Counted from the stretch's first letter, positions 18,236 through 28,310 are shown. The stretch is 64,000 nt of DNA from Furfurilactobacillus milii (GCF_021654115.1 NZ_JAIWJF010000003.1:240977-304976), one strand, 5' to 3'. The notes: a model not told the origin generated them from the letters alone. Made by a program: numbers and translations.

Positions 18236-18263
18236 TATAATATGAAAGACGAACAAACGTTTG
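18236..18263 (+). promoter_or_regulatory. dnaE -10 and LexA (SOS) box
   Basis: TATAAT lies at 18236-18241. CGAACAAACGTTTG (18250-18263) begins 9 nt later, at about +1 to +14 of the transcript, and matches the Gram-positive LexA/DinR consensus CGAACRNRYGTTYG at every position. A repressor bound there would block initiation at the dnaE promoter. Confidence 0.8.
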
Positions 18264-18305
18264 AATATGAAACTTAATCGATTATTCAATGAAAGGGGGA
18301 TGCTT

Positions 18306-21300
18306 GTGTCTTCGGAGACTGAAATTGAGGCAGCAACGGTACCGTTATCTCGCGAAATAAATGGTCTCGTGCCATTATCCGTTATCAGTAGTTATAGTCT
18401 ATTGCAAAGCCCAACAAGAGTTACAGAACTCGTGCAAACGGCAAAACAGCGAGGGTATCAGGCAGTTGCACTGACTGACATTAATGTGTTGTATGGCGTT
18501 GTTGATTTTTTTAATGCTGCGCGAAAAGCTGGCATCAAACCATTAATTGGGCTGACAATCGAACTAACCAGCGAAGTCACTGAGCCAGCAACCAATGACC
18601 AGACGATGCCATCCACAAAGCAGAATGCACTGCCAACATTCCCATTAACTTTGATTGCTAAAAATGAACATGGCTATCAAAATCTAATTCAAATTTCGTC
18701 AGCAAAGATGACCCGCGAAGAACGTGATCCTTTAAAAATTGACGACATCAGTGATTGGTTGTCCGATTTGGTCATTATTAATGGATTACAAAGCGAAATT
18801 GGCCGACTAGCCAGTACGGGACAACAAAACGCGGCGGCGCAACTCATGACACGACTGCAAAAGACTGCCAATGACACGGTATATCTTGGCGTGAGTGATC
18901 AACAATCAAGAGCGACAATCGACACGCTTCAACAATTTGCGGATCAGAATCATTGTCGATTAGTGGCTGTCAATGATGTTCGCTATTTGAATCCCGATGA
19001 TAGTTTTAAGACTAGTGTGATGACGTCGATTAGTAGTGGAGAACAGATCACTAATTTAGGCGCTGTAAGTCAGCAGACAGGTCCTTGGTATCTTCGTGAG
19101 GCTGTGCCGTTAGCCAATCACTATCATGAATTGGGACTGGATGAGGCCGTTCGGGAAACGAGTCAAATTGCTAACATCGCAACGGTTGATTTCACGTTTC
19201 AAGCCCCACAATTACCACATTTCAAGACGCCCAATCATGAACCAGCAGCGGATTATTTGAGACAATTGTGTGCTGCTGGCTTGACCAAACGTTTAGGCGA
19301 AGATAATCCACTAGCGGATCGGTATCAACAAAGGTTGACCCACGAGCTGACCGTTATCCATCAGTTAGGCTTTGACGATTATTTTCTAATTGTCTGGGAC
19401 GTGATGAACTATGCTCATGAACATCACATTACTACCGGTCCTGGTCGTGGCTCGGCGGCTGGGTCCTTGGTTGCTTATGTACTAGCCATTACAGAAGTTG
19501 ATCCATTAACATATGATTTACTGTTTGAACGGTTTTTGAATGATCAGCGAGCTCAGATGCCCGATATTGATTTGGATATTCCGGACGACAAACGTGATGA
19601 ACTGTTGCTGTATGTGCGTGATCGATATGGCGCCGATAAAGTTGGTCAGATCATTACATTTGGTACCCTTGGTGCTAAGCAGGTCATTCGTGACGTTGGC
19701 CGTGTATTTGGTTTGTCCACTTTCCAAATGGCGGAATGGAGCCGGACGATTCCCGGTGGTTTAGGTGTGACGTTGGCCAGCGCACAACGTGATTCACAGC
19801 CATTACGTAATCTAATCGCGGACAGTGGTGTCAACTCGTTACTGTTTGAAACAGCCATGGCGTTGGAAGGCTTGCCACGGCACACGTCCACACATGCTGC
19901 CGGTGTTGTCTTAAGTGATCAGCCATTAACGGATATTGTCCCGGTTCAATCAGGTTCTGAAGGCCTGCTCGTAGCCCAATTTCCTAAAAATACCGTTGAA
20001 GCGCTAGGGCTGCTTAAGATGGATTTTCTTGGACTCCGCAATTTAACTATTTTAGCGAATACATTAGTAGAGATTGAGACAACGACGGGCAAAAAGCTTC
20101 AAGTTAACGATATACCGTTAAACGATAGTGCCACACTGTCCTTGTTTCAAAAAGGTGATACAAATGGTGTCTTTCAGTTTGAGTCAAGCGGCATTAAAAA
20201 TGTCTTACGTCAATTGCATCCGGAAACCTTTGAATTAGTGGTCGCGGTTAACGCACTTTATCGACCTGGACCGATGGAAAACATCGATCACTTTATTGCC
20301 CGTAAAAAGGGCAAGGAACCAGTCACGTATCCGGCCCAGGCGTTGGAACCAATTTTAGGACCAACATTTGGCATCATTGTTTATCAAGAACAGGTTATGC
20401 GAGTCGCCTCAGTTATGGGCGGTTTCTCATTAGGTAAGGCCGATATTCTTCGCCGTGCCATGAGTAAAAAAGATCATCATAAGATTGATGCACTTCGTAC
20501 CGAGTTTATTGAGGGTGCGGTGGCTAACAAATTTACGCAAGCCGTTGCCGTTCAGGTCTATGACTATATTGAAAATTTTGCATCTTATGGTTTTAACCGA
20601 TCACATGCCGTTGCCTACAGCAAAATGGCGTTTGAACTCGCTTATCTAAAAGTGCATCATCCGGGTGCCTTTTTTACAGCACTACTTAATTCTGTGCTGG
20701 GTAATCCAACAAAAACGAAATTATATTTGTTAGAGGCAAAACAACATGGCGTCAATGTAGCAGCGCCCAACGTTAACGTCAGTCAGACGGGATTCTCACT
20801 GGTAAACGGGCAAATCGTGTTTGGACTTAGTGACATTAAAGGTGTGCGTCGAGATTTTGTTGCCAATATCTTGGCATTGCGGCAAAAAAACGGTGCATTT
20901 AAAGACTTAGAAACATTTGTCAACGCTATTGACCCACAGTTTCGGAAAACGGACGTCTTAACTGCCATGATCTATGCTGGTAGCTTTGACAGTTTTGGCT
21001 TAAACAGAGCTGAGCTGTTGGACCTGTTGCCACGTGTGATTTCTGGTGCTCAGGTTAGTATCGATCTGTTCGAATCCAACCTGGGGCTTAAACCTAAGGT
21101 TGAGCACCGCCATGATTTGTCTTTGAAAGAAAAATTAAGTCACGAGGCCGAAGTACTTGGCGCTTATGTATCTGGTCACCCGGTAGAACAGTACACAGGG
21201 CTCAGCCAACAACTGAATGCAACACCAATTGTCGATGTTGCGGTTGGCCAGGTGACAACCGTTATTCTGTACACGAGTCGGATTCGTGAAATAAGAACTA

Positions 21301-21851
21301 AAAAAGGTGACCGAATGGCGTTTGTCAGCGGGAACGATCCGTCTGGAGAATTGTCGATTACCGTCTTCCCACGACTTTATAAAGAAGTTAGCGAATGGCT
21401 GGCGCCTGAGCAGGTCGTTGTTGTGACCGGTAAAATTGATACGGGTCGCCAACTGGAAATCGTAGCGGATCGGCTTCAATTGGCCAAAACAGTTCAGGAG
21501 CAAGGTGCACATCAGCAATCCCGGCAAAACGCGCAAGTGAATGGTGAATCCAATACGCGGTCGAATAATCCTACTCAAGCAGCAACGAAGCCACAGGCGC
21601 AAGCTGCGCCAATTGGCACTTGGTATTTACAACTGACCGAGGCAAACATTGCTGCTGGTGCAGAGAACGACTTTCGTCAGCAAATGGTCAGCTTACGCGG
21701 AAATAATCCGGTAATTTTGCATAATCAAGTTGATAATCGGACAGTTAAACTGGCTTCAGCATTTAATTTAGCGGCTACGGCACAAGCTCGAAATCAATTG
21801 ATCGGGATTTTTGGTGACGGCAATGTCGTTTTTCGGCGAAATCAGACATAA
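18306..21851 (+). CDS. dnaE: DNA polymerase III alpha subunit DnaE
   Basis: This 1181-aa replicative and damage-inducible polymerase has an N-terminal PHP domain (YSLLQSPTRVTELV through the first 270 residues), then a polymerase core. The core contains GPGRGSAAGSLVAYVL and the catalytic acidic motif PDIDLDIPDDKR near residue 418. Helix-hairpin-helix and OB segments follow near the C-terminus (TTVILYTSRIREIRTKKGDRMAFV), then a Gln/Ala/Asn-rich linker. GTG 18306 is chosen because AAAGGGGG at 18292-18299 leaves no space for ATG 18300. A LexA box precedes it. No pfkA follows. Confidence 0.96.
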   Translation: MSSETEIEAATVPLSREINGLVPLSVISSYSLLQSPTRVTELVQTAKQRGYQAVALTDINVLYGVVDFFNAARKAGIKPLIGLTIELTSEVTEPATNDQTMPSTKQNALPTFPLTLIAKNEHGYQNLIQISSAKMTREERDPLKIDDISDWLSDLVIINGLQSEIGRLASTGQQNAAAQLMTRLQKTANDTVYLGVSDQQSRATIDTLQQFADQNHCRLVAVNDVRYLNPDDSFKTSVMTSISSGEQITNLGAVSQQTGPWYLREAVPLANHYHELGLDEAVRETSQIANIATVDFTFQAPQLPHFKTPNHEPAADYLRQLCAAGLTKRLGEDNPLADRYQQRLTHELTVIHQLGFDDYFLIVWDVMNYAHEHHITTGPGRGSAAGSLVAYVLAITEVDPLTYDLLFERFLNDQRAQMPDIDLDIPDDKRDELLLYVRDRYGADKVGQIITFGTLGAKQVIRDVGRVFGLSTFQMAEWSRTIPGGLGVTLASAQRDSQPLRNLIADSGVNSLLFETAMALEGLPRHTSTHAAGVVLSDQPLTDIVPVQSGSEGLLVAQFPKNTVEALGLLKMDFLGLRNLTILANTLVEIETTTGKKLQVNDIPLNDSATLSLFQKGDTNGVFQFESSGIKNVLRQLHPETFELVVAVNALYRPGPMENIDHFIARKKGKEPVTYPAQALEPILGPTFGIIVYQEQVMRVASVMGGFSLGKADILRRAMSKKDHHKIDALRTEFIEGAVANKFTQAVAVQVYDYIENFASYGFNRSHAVAYSKMAFELAYLKVHHPGAFFTALLNSVLGNPTKTKLYLLEAKQHGVNVAAPNVNVSQTGFSLVNGQIVFGLSDIKGVRRDFVANILALRQKNGAFKDLETFVNAIDPQFRKTDVLTAMIYAGSFDSFGLNRAELLDLLPRVISGAQVSIDLFESNLGLKPKVEHRHDLSLKEKLSHEAEVLGAYVSGHPVEQYTGLSQQLNATPIVDVAVGQVTTVILYTSRIREIRTKKGDRMAFVSGNDPSGELSITVFPRLYKEVSEWLAPEQVVVVTGKIDTGRQLEIVADRLQLAKTVQEQGAHQQSRQNAQVNGESNTRSNNPTQAATKPQAQAAPIGTWYLQLTEANIAAGAENDFRQQMVSLRGNNPVILHNQVDNRTVKLASAFNLAATAQARNQLIGIFGDGNVVFRRNQT

Positions 21852-21926
21852 ATGTTTAAACTGTCTTCAACAAAATGAAAAACCGGTGTGGGTTTTCATG
21901 AATATTTATGAAAACTCATGAAAAGG

Positions 21927-21956
21927 GCGACAACGACATTTTAAAAGTGTTAAACT
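21927..21956 (+). promoter_or_regulatory. Possible promoter of pyk
   Basis: GCGACA (21927-21932), 18 nt and TAAACT (21951-21956) form a weak sigma-A promoter about 80 nt before pyk. Confidence 0.35.
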
Positions 21957-22034
21957 AATATCGTATTTAAGGGAACAATAACGTTCTCAAAAAAGCCACT
22001 CTGTGGCACAAACTCAAAGGGAGAGATTTTTGTT

Positions 22035-23456
22035 ATGAAAAAAACTAAAATCGTTAGCACGCTTGGACCAGCCAGCTCAGACGTTGATACGATCGTTAAG
22101 CTGATTGAAGCAGGCGCCAACGTTTTCCGTTTTAACTTTTCTCACGGAGATCATGAAGAACACCTTGGCCGTTTAAACAACGTCCATGAAGCTGAAAAGA
22201 TTACTGGCAAGACTGTTGGTATCATGCTTGATACTAAGGGTGCTGAAATCCGGACAACGGTTCAAAAAGATGGCAAGATCGAATACAAGACTGGTGACAA
22301 GGTTCGTATCTCAATGGACGACTCCATTGAAGGTACACACGACAAGATTGCCGTTACCTACCCTGGCTTATACGATGATGTTCATGTTGGTGGTCACGTA
22401 CTGTTTGATGATGGTTTGATCGACATGAAGATTGACGAAAAAGACGATGCTAACAAAGAATTAGTAACCACTGTTCAAAACAATGGGATGCTCGGTTCTC
22501 GTAAGGGTGTTAACGCACCTGGTGTTTCCATCAACTTGCCTGGGATCACTGAAAAGGATTCCTCAGACATTCGTTTTGGTTTGGATCATGAAATCAACTT
22601 CATCGCCGCTTCATTCGTACGTAAAGCGCAAGATGTTCTGGACATTCGTGCTCTGCTTGAAGAAAAGAACATGCAACATGTTCAAATCTTCCCTAAGATT
22701 GAATCTCAAGAAGGTATCGACAACTTCGACGAAATTCTTGAAGTCTCAGATGGTTTGATGGTTGCCCGTGGTGACATGGGTGTTGAAATTCCTGCCGAAA
22801 ATGTGCCATTGGTACAGAAGGAATTGATCCGTCGTTGTAACGAATTGGGCAAGCCAGTTATCACTGCTACCCAAATGTTGGATTCAATGCAAGAAAACCC
22901 ACGTCCTACACGTGCCGAAGCATCTGATGTTGCTAATGCCGTATTTGATGGTACTGACGCAACCATGTTATCTGGTGAATCTGCTAACGGTGATTACCCA
23001 GTAGAATCTGTTGCAACGATGAACCGGATCGACATCAAGGCTGAAAATGACTTGAGTGTTGATGGTCATGCTGTTCACAACTTCGATACTTCAGATGTTA
23101 CAGAAGCTGTTGCTGCTGCTGTTGCCCGTACTGCAAGTAACTTGCACGTTAAGACAATCGTTGCTGCTACTGCTTCGGGTCACACTGCACGGATGATCAG
23201 CAAGTACCGTCCAAACGCCGACATCCTTGCCGTTACGTTTGACGAACGCACTCAACGCGGTTTGATGATCAACTGGGGTGTTTACCCAGTTATCGACACT
23301 GCCCCAGCAAGCACTGATGACATGTTCGCATTAGCTAAGAAACGTGTTGTTGAAGAAGGCCTAGCTGAAAAGGGTGACACGATCTTAGTTACTGCCGGCG
23401 TACCAGTTGGTACAAAGGGTACAACTAACATCATGCGTGTTATGCGGATCGACTAA
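22035..23456 (+). CDS. pyk: Pyruvate kinase
   Basis: This 473-aa enzyme converts phosphoenolpyruvate and ADP to pyruvate and ATP, the last step of glycolysis. Motifs seen are TKIVSTLGPAS at the start, RFNFSHGDHEEH, IFPKIESQEG with the catalytic Lys, MVARGDMGVEIP and ATQMLDSM. The extra C-terminal domain of Bacillus-type enzymes (about 585 aa) is absent. Codon use is strongly biased (AAC, GGT, CGT), as for highly expressed genes. It directly follows dnaE, and a terminator follows it. Confidence 0.98.
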   Translation: MKKTKIVSTLGPASSDVDTIVKLIEAGANVFRFNFSHGDHEEHLGRLNNVHEAEKITGKTVGIMLDTKGAEIRTTVQKDGKIEYKTGDKVRISMDDSIEGTHDKIAVTYPGLYDDVHVGGHVLFDDGLIDMKIDEKDDANKELVTTVQNNGMLGSRKGVNAPGVSINLPGITEKDSSDIRFGLDHEINFIAASFVRKAQDVLDIRALLEEKNMQHVQIFPKIESQEGIDNFDEILEVSDGLMVARGDMGVEIPAENVPLVQKELIRRCNELGKPVITATQMLDSMQENPRPTRAEASDVANAVFDGTDATMLSGESANGDYPVESVATMNRIDIKAENDLSVDGHAVHNFDTSDVTEAVAAAVARTASNLHVKTIVAATASGHTARMISKYRPNADILAVTFDERTQRGLMINWGVYPVIDTAPASTDDMFALAKKRVVEEGLAEKGDTILVTAGVPVGTKGTTNIMRVMRID

Positions 23457-23477
23457 TTTTAAAAAGAATTCGTTTAA

Positions 23478-23510
23478 GGCTGCTGACGTTTGTCGGCGGC
23501 CTTTTTCTTT
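23478..23510 (+). terminator. Intrinsic terminator after pyk
   Basis: GGCTGCTGAC (23478-23487) pairs with GTCGGCGGCC (23492-23501) through two G-T wobbles, with a GTTT loop and a T-run. Confidence 0.85.
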
Positions 23511-23601
23511 CTTAAATTGCAGGTCTTTCTGGGCGGATGTCGCTTGCGATTAAGCTTTCTGCTATAATGGACAAAATGAAATTACCGATTTGGAGGCAGT
23601 T

Positions 23602-24489
23602 ATGCACGATTTATTAGGCCGTGTGATTGAAACAAAGGTCACTGATCAAAACGAAGATTATTACATCGTTCAATGTGAGGGATTTTCGTTTCAATTTGAT
23701 AAAAAAGAAGCAGATCATAAGCTGGGGATAGGTGCTCAGGTTACTGGCTTTGCTTACGAAAATGAGGATCATGATTACCAGATTTCAACAACGATTCCAA
23801 AGTCACAGGTTGGTCACTATGCGTTTGGGACAGTTGTTCGGTCCGCACACGGCCTGGGCGTGTTTGTGGACGTTGGTTTGCCTAACAAAGATTTTGTCGT
23901 TTCGGTGGACGAATTACCGACGATTGACGGGTTGATGCCTCAAAAGGGCGATCGTTTGATGGTTAGCCTTGTCGTCGATGCTAAAAATCGTTTGTGGGCA
24001 CACCTAGCTGATTCTGAGATTTTTACTGCTATCAGTCGCCGGGCGACAACTGCAGACAGAAATCATGACTTAACAGCAACGGTATACCGATTAAAACTAG
24101 CTGGTACTTTAGTTATAACTGACGATTATTATCTCGGGTTCGTTCATCCTTCAGAGCGTGATCACGAACCACGACTAGGGGAACAAGTACATGGCCGTGT
24201 TATTGGTGTGCGCCCTGATGGTGGGCTGAACATCTCACTGAAGCCGCGAGCTTATCAGGCAATTAGTGAGGATGCTGCGCAACTATTGGCAACACTTGGT
24301 CATGAAGCAAGTCATACGTTACCCTTTACAGATAAAAGTAACCCTGATGCCATCAAGGCGTATTTTGGGATTAGTAAGGGACAGTTCAAACGAGCCGTGG
24401 GTCATTTACTCAAAGCTCGTTACATTGAACAGAGCGCAGATGGCATTACGTTAACGGAGACCGGTGTTAAAGTAGCAAATGAGCAATGA
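23602..24489 (+). CDS. cvfB: CvfB-type S1-like RNA-binding protein
   Basis: This 295-aa protein has an N-terminal S1-like fold, two further S1 domains (one starting near GTVVRSAHGLGVFVDVGL at about residue 74, another near GRVIGVRPDGGLNISLK) and a C-terminal winged helix (AIKAYFGISKGQFKRAVGHLLK). This is the CvfB/YitL architecture, an RNA-binding regulator of virulence and stress genes in staphylococci. GGAGG (23592-23596) fixes ATG 23602. Its end overlaps xerD by 11 nt. Confidence 0.9.
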   Translation: MHDLLGRVIETKVTDQNEDYYIVQCEGFSFQFDKKEADHKLGIGAQVTGFAYENEDHDYQISTTIPKSQVGHYAFGTVVRSAHGLGVFVDVGLPNKDFVVSVDELPTIDGLMPQKGDRLMVSLVVDAKNRLWAHLADSEIFTAISRRATTADRNHDLTATVYRLKLAGTLVITDDYYLGFVHPSERDHEPRLGEQVHGRVIGVRPDGGLNISLKPRAYQAISEDAAQLLATLGHEASHTLPFTDKSNPDAIKAYFGISKGQFKRAVGHLLKARYIEQSADGITLTETGVKVANEQ

Positions 24490-25396
24490 AAAAGAAATTC
24501 CAACCGCGATTTTGGACCCGATGGACGACTATTTGACCTATATTAAAGTTGAACGTGGTTTGTCCAAGAATAGCATTATTAGTTACAAACAGGATATTCA
24601 GGCATTTAGCCAGTTTATTGTGGAGCAAGGGCTCACTAGTCTTAAGCAGGTGGATCGTTACGTGATCCTGAATTATCTGCAAATTGAAGATCAAGCTCAT
24701 AAAGCGCGTAACACGGTTATTCACAGTGTTTCAAGTCTGCGGAAATACTTTTTGTTTTTGACGCGGGACAGGTATGTTGATGAAAATCCGATGTTGAAAA
24801 TTGATTCACCAAAACGTGCTCGGCATTTGCCACAAGTTTTGACGGTTGAAGAAGTTGACCGGTTATTAGCTGTTCCAGATGTCAGCAAACCACTGGGAAT
24901 TCGTGATCGTACCTTACTCGAAGTCATGTACGCAACTGGCATGCGAGTCAGTGAAGTGGTTAATCTGACTGGGAATAATTTACATTTAGATCTCGGGTTT
25001 ATTCAAACTGTTGGTAAGGGTGACAAGGAACGTATCATTCCAATTGGTGATCTTGCGACAGAGTGGCTAACATCGTACATGAACACTGTGCGTCCGAAAC
25101 TAGTTCATGGACAGCCAACAACGGCGATTTTTGTTAATGCTCACGGCCGTCAACTTACGCGTCAAGGTGTTTGGAAAAACCTAAAAGCGATGGTTAAAAG
25201 CGCTGGAATTAAGAAAGATGTGACACCGCATACGTTACGCCATTCGTTTGCCACACACATCTTGGAAAATGGCGCTGATTTAAGGGTGGTTCAGGAACTA
25301 CTGGGCCATGCGGATATTTCAACGACACAGATTTATACTCATATTTCTAAGCAACGGTTAACAGAGGTTTATAAAAAGGCTCATCCGCGAGCATAA
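24479..25396 (+). CDS. xerD: Site-specific tyrosine recombinase XerD
   Basis: This 305-aa recombinase resolves chromosome dimers at dif together with XerC. An N-terminal SAM-like core-binding domain precedes the catalytic domain. All catalytic residues are present: Arg156 (GMRVSEV), Lys180, His251, Arg254 (HTLRHSFATH), His277 (LLGH) and Tyr286 (STTQIYTHIS). It overlaps cvfB by 11 nt and is followed by ribT and scpAB, the usual order in lactobacilli. Confidence 0.95.
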   Translation: MSNEKEIPTAILDPMDDYLTYIKVERGLSKNSIISYKQDIQAFSQFIVEQGLTSLKQVDRYVILNYLQIEDQAHKARNTVIHSVSSLRKYFLFLTRDRYVDENPMLKIDSPKRARHLPQVLTVEEVDRLLAVPDVSKPLGIRDRTLLEVMYATGMRVSEVVNLTGNNLHLDLGFIQTVGKGDKERIIPIGDLATEWLTSYMNTVRPKLVHGQPTTAIFVNAHGRQLTRQGVWKNLKAMVKSAGIKKDVTPHTLRHSFATHILENGADLRVVQELLGHADISTTQIYTHISKQRLTEVYKKAHPRA

Positions 25397-25442
25397 CTCA
25401 ATTGATAGCGGAATAAAGAAATGTTGGAAAGGGGACGAAGTC

Positions 25443-25802
25443 ATGCTAGTTAAATACCGTGATGATTATGAAAAAACAACCATGGGATTGCTGTCTTTCT
25501 TGCCGGACTTTCACAACATGAAGCATCTAAAAGCAGAAATGGCTTGGTATACTGACGGCAGTGGTCGGCAAATGTATCTATGGCGAAACGACCACAACCA
25601 GTTTACTGGCGTCGTGGGGTTTGAATTGGAAGATCAGTTTGTGCTCATTCGATTACTTGTTCTGTCACCTCAAGAACGTAATGATAGTACTAGAAAGGCC
25701 ATTTTAGACGCCGTTGCAGAATTATTTCCTGAAAAACGGATCATGGGCACCATTGCTACTACGCCAATGATTATGCGGTGGAGGAATATTGATGGGCGCT
25801 AA
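25443..25802 (+). CDS. ribT: RibT-like GNAT family protein
   Basis: This 119-aa protein resembles the RibT acetyltransferase-like protein found next to xerD-scpAB in lactobacilli. It opens with LVKYRDDYEKTTMGLLSFLPDFHNMKHL, and the core VVGFELEDQFVLIRLLVLSPQERN fits strands 4 and 5 and helix 3 of a compact GNAT fold. Acyl-CoA use and the substrate are not known. AAGGGGACG precedes the ATG. Its end overlaps scpA by 11 nt. Confidence 0.78.
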   Translation: MLVKYRDDYEKTTMGLLSFLPDFHNMKHLKAEMAWYTDGSGRQMYLWRNDHNQFTGVVGFELEDQFVLIRLLVLSPQERNDSTRKAILDAVAELFPEKRIMGTIATTPMIMRWRNIDGR

Positions 25803-26661
25803 TGCGACAGACACTCGTAAATCATGGCCTGGGCAACGTGCTCACGATCGGGAGGCAGAAGTCAATTTAGCGTTAGCAAACCAGCCAACGATTAAAATTG
25901 CTGACTTCGAGGGGCCGTTAGATTTATTATTGCATCTGATTCGCAGTTCAGAAATGGATATTTATGACATTCAAATCTCTGCAATCACCTCGCAATATTT
26001 AAAATATTTACATCAAATGCAAAACATGAAGCTGGATGTCGCAGGCGAATACTTTGTCATGGCGGCGACGCTCATGACGATTAAAAGTAGAATGTTATTG
26101 CCTCGGGCGGCTGACGAGGATGAGGATACTACTGACGATTCAGATCCGCGGTCGGAATTAGTAACTCAATTACTGGAGTATCGTCGTTATCAGCAGGCGG
26201 CTGATGAATTACGCGATAAAGAGCAAGATCGTAAACAGCAATTTACTCGCGCTGCGAGTGGTGTGCCGGCAGATGTTCAATTGGGTTCTTTAGTCCCAGG
26301 TATTACGGTGGCGGATCTGCAAGCTGCGTTTAAGCACATGTTGGCACAGCGACAAATTGCCAAACCCGTTTCTCGAACCGTGTCGGGTGATCAATTTACT
26401 ATTCGCGAGCAAATGCGGGTCATGTTAAATAAATTAGATCGTAAGCGACCAACGGCTTTTGAGGACTTGTTTTCTGAGCAACCACAAACGGATGAACTCG
26501 TGACAACATTTTTGGCCATGTTGGAACTAGCAAAAATGAATGCCGTCCGGTTCGACCAAAGTGTTGTTAACGGGCCAATTCAGGTCTTTGCCGGTGAACG
26601 GAGCAAGGATGATCTAGATAAAGAAGTATTAACGCCATTTGAGGATGAAAAAGAGTCATGA
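25792..26661 (+). CDS. scpA: Segregation and condensation protein ScpA
   Basis: This 289-aa kleisin subunit bridges the SMC heads and, with ScpB, completes the bacterial condensin. The N-terminal [26 protein letters not shown] and the helical [22 protein letters not shown] segments are diagnostic. The C-terminal winged helix is rich in acidic residues. GGAGG at 25780-25784 gives ATG 25792; a TTG one codon earlier is possible. It overlaps scpB by four bases (ATGA). Confidence 0.95.
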   Translation: MGANATDTRKSWPGQRAHDREAEVNLALANQPTIKIADFEGPLDLLLHLIRSSEMDIYDIQISAITSQYLKYLHQMQNMKLDVAGEYFVMAATLMTIKSRMLLPRAADEDEDTTDDSDPRSELVTQLLEYRRYQQAADELRDKEQDRKQQFTRAASGVPADVQLGSLVPGITVADLQAAFKHMLAQRQIAKPVSRTVSGDQFTIREQMRVMLNKLDRKRPTAFEDLFSEQPQTDELVTTFLAMLELAKMNAVRFDQSVVNGPIQVFAGERSKDDLDKEVLTPFEDEKES

Positions 26662-27269
26662 CAAATATCGAACAAATTGAAGGACTTCTGTTTATTGCAG
26701 GTAACGAAGGCATTTCAGTTGCGGAAATGTCCCATGCAACAGGTTTTATGCGTGCGGCAATCAACACGATGTTGGATCAGATTGCCAAACGTCATGAAGA
26801 GAGTGTGGATGATCCACTCTGTTTGCTAGACAACGATGGTATCTACCGACTGGCGACAAAAAAAGAATTAGCAGGTGTGATCAAACGTTATTTTGAGGCA
26901 CCCTTAGCAACTAATTTATCGCAAGCTTCATTGGAAGTTCTGGCCATCACCGCTTATCGTCAGCCAGTAACACGAATTGATATTGATGAGATTCGTGGGG
27001 TGTCCAGCACAGCAACATTGCAAAAATTGGTGCTTCGCAATCTTGTGGAGGCCCACGGGCGAAAAGATGAGCCAGGTCGCCCCATTTTATATAGAACAAC
27101 AAATTATTTTTTAGACTATTTTGGCCTAAATGACATTAGTCAATTGCCGCCGTTACCGCAAGCAGAAACGTTAGATGAAGCTCAAGCAGAAACAGGTGAT
27201 CTGTTCCTAGCGGCTTTTCAAGATCAATTGGCTGGTACAACAGAAGACAAAGAAGAACACGAGGATTAA
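26658..27269 (+). CDS. scpB: Segregation and condensation protein ScpB
   Basis: This 203-aa partner of ScpA has two winged-helix domains. The conserved [19 protein letters not shown] start, [28 protein letters not shown] and [18 protein letters not shown] are all present. The ATGA overlap with scpA shows translational coupling. An acidic tail (TEDKEEHED) ends the protein three bases before rluB. Confidence 0.96.
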   Translation: MTNIEQIEGLLFIAGNEGISVAEMSHATGFMRAAINTMLDQIAKRHEESVDDPLCLLDNDGIYRLATKKELAGVIKRYFEAPLATNLSQASLEVLAITAYRQPVTRIDIDEIRGVSSTATLQKLVLRNLVEAHGRKDEPGRPILYRTTNYFLDYFGLNDISQLPPLPQAETLDEAQAETGDLFLAAFQDQLAGTTEDKEEHED

Positions 27270-27271
27270 TA

Positions 27272-28012
27272 ATGGCAGAAAGATTACAAAAAGTTATGGC
27301 TCGGGCCGGTGTCGCATCGCGGCGTAAGTCTGAAACATTGATTTCGACAGGACATGTTCAGGTTAATGGAACGGTCATTCGGGAACTAGGCACAAAAGTG
27401 ACCGCAGATGATGCAATACAAGTAGATGGTGTTGCAATTCAGCAAGAGCAGTTTGTGTACTATTTGTTGTACAAACCGCGTAGTGTTGTATCCACTGCCC
27501 ACGATGATAAAGGGCGTCGGACGGTAGTCGATTTACTAGACGATATTGATGAGCGAATTTATCCAGTTGGCCGGTTGGATTACGATACATCTGGATTGTT
27601 GTTAATGACTAATGATGGTGAACTAGCCAATCAGTTAATGCACCCTAAGTTTAAAGTTGATAAAACGTATGTCGCTAAAGTAAAAGGTGTGCCGACAAAC
27701 GATGCCTTAGAAAAACTGCGTCATGGCCTCGTTGTTGATGGTCATAAGACCTCGCCAGCTAAAAGTAAGCTGATTAGTGTTGATCATCGTAAAAACACGG
27801 CCATCGTTCAATTAACAATTCATGAAGGACATAATCACCAAGTTAAAAACATGTTGACGGCCGTTGGCTTTCCAGTTGAAAAGTTGCGACGCGACAGTTA
27901 TGGTCCTTTGACCCTTGATGGTCTGACGTCTGGTGATTACCGTGAATTGAAATCTGTTGAACTGGAAGCATTACGTGAATCGATTTCAAACAAGAAGGGT
28001 TTTCGCCGCTAA
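27272..28012 (+). CDS. rluB: rRNA pseudouridine synthase RluB/RsuA family
   Basis: This 246-aa enzyme isomerises a uridine of 23S rRNA (RluB type). An N-terminal S4 domain (RLQKVMARAGVASRRKSETLI) precedes the catalytic domain, with the Asp motif PVGRLDYDTSGLLLMTNDGEL and the C-terminal EGHNHQVKNMLTAVG. It is the last gene of the xerD-ribT-scpA-scpB-rluB string. No terminator is evident before the FMN riboswitch promoter. Confidence 0.93.
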   Translation: MAERLQKVMARAGVASRRKSETLISTGHVQVNGTVIRELGTKVTADDAIQVDGVAIQQEQFVYYLLYKPRSVVSTAHDDKGRRTVVDLLDDIDERIYPVGRLDYDTSGLLLMTNDGELANQLMHPKFKVDKTYVAKVKGVPTNDALEKLRHGLVVDGHKTSPAKSKLISVDHRKNTAIVQLTIHEGHNHQVKNMLTAVGFPVEKLRRDSYGPLTLDGLTSGDYRELKSVELEALRESISNKKGFRR

Positions 28013-28051
28013 CGCTTAGTCACGTAATTACACGTGGTGGGGAAGATTATG

Positions 28052-28079
28052 TTGACCATTTTTGGTTATGTGTTAAACT
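28052..28079 (+). promoter_or_regulatory. Promoter of the FMN riboswitch-ribU unit
   Basis: TTGACC (28052-28057), a 16-nt spacer and TAAACT (28074-28079) place the start about 30 nt before the riboswitch. Confidence 0.6.
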
Positions 28080-28117
28080 TCACTTGTAAGTAATTACAAA
28101 TTTAATACTTGGTTCGT

Positions 28118-28310
28118 CTTCAGGGCAGGGTGAAATTCCCGACCGGCGGTGATAGCCCGCGACTCTCCATCTGATGGAGATTGATCTTGGTGAAATTCCA
28201 AGGCCGACAGTAAAGTCTGGTATAAAGAAGATCGGCAATTAAGAGTCTTATTTTGATGGATTCAACATGTCTGATCGTGTTCCCTTGAAGGAATGTGATG
28301 AGGCTTTTTT
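28118..28310 (+). promoter_or_regulatory. FMN riboswitch (RFN element) with terminator
   Basis: The aptamer carries the hallmark GGGCAGGGTGAAATTCCCGA, then CCGGCGGTGATAGCCCGCGA, TTGGTGAAATTCCAAGG and GCCGACAGTAAAGTC, up to about 28232. The expression platform is a terminator. GTCTGATCGTGTTCC (28269-28283) pairs with GGAATGTGATGAGGC (28290-28304) with several wobbles, and six T follow. Binding of FMN should promote termination and lower riboflavin uptake by ribU. It fills most of the gap 28013-28402. Confidence 0.96.
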
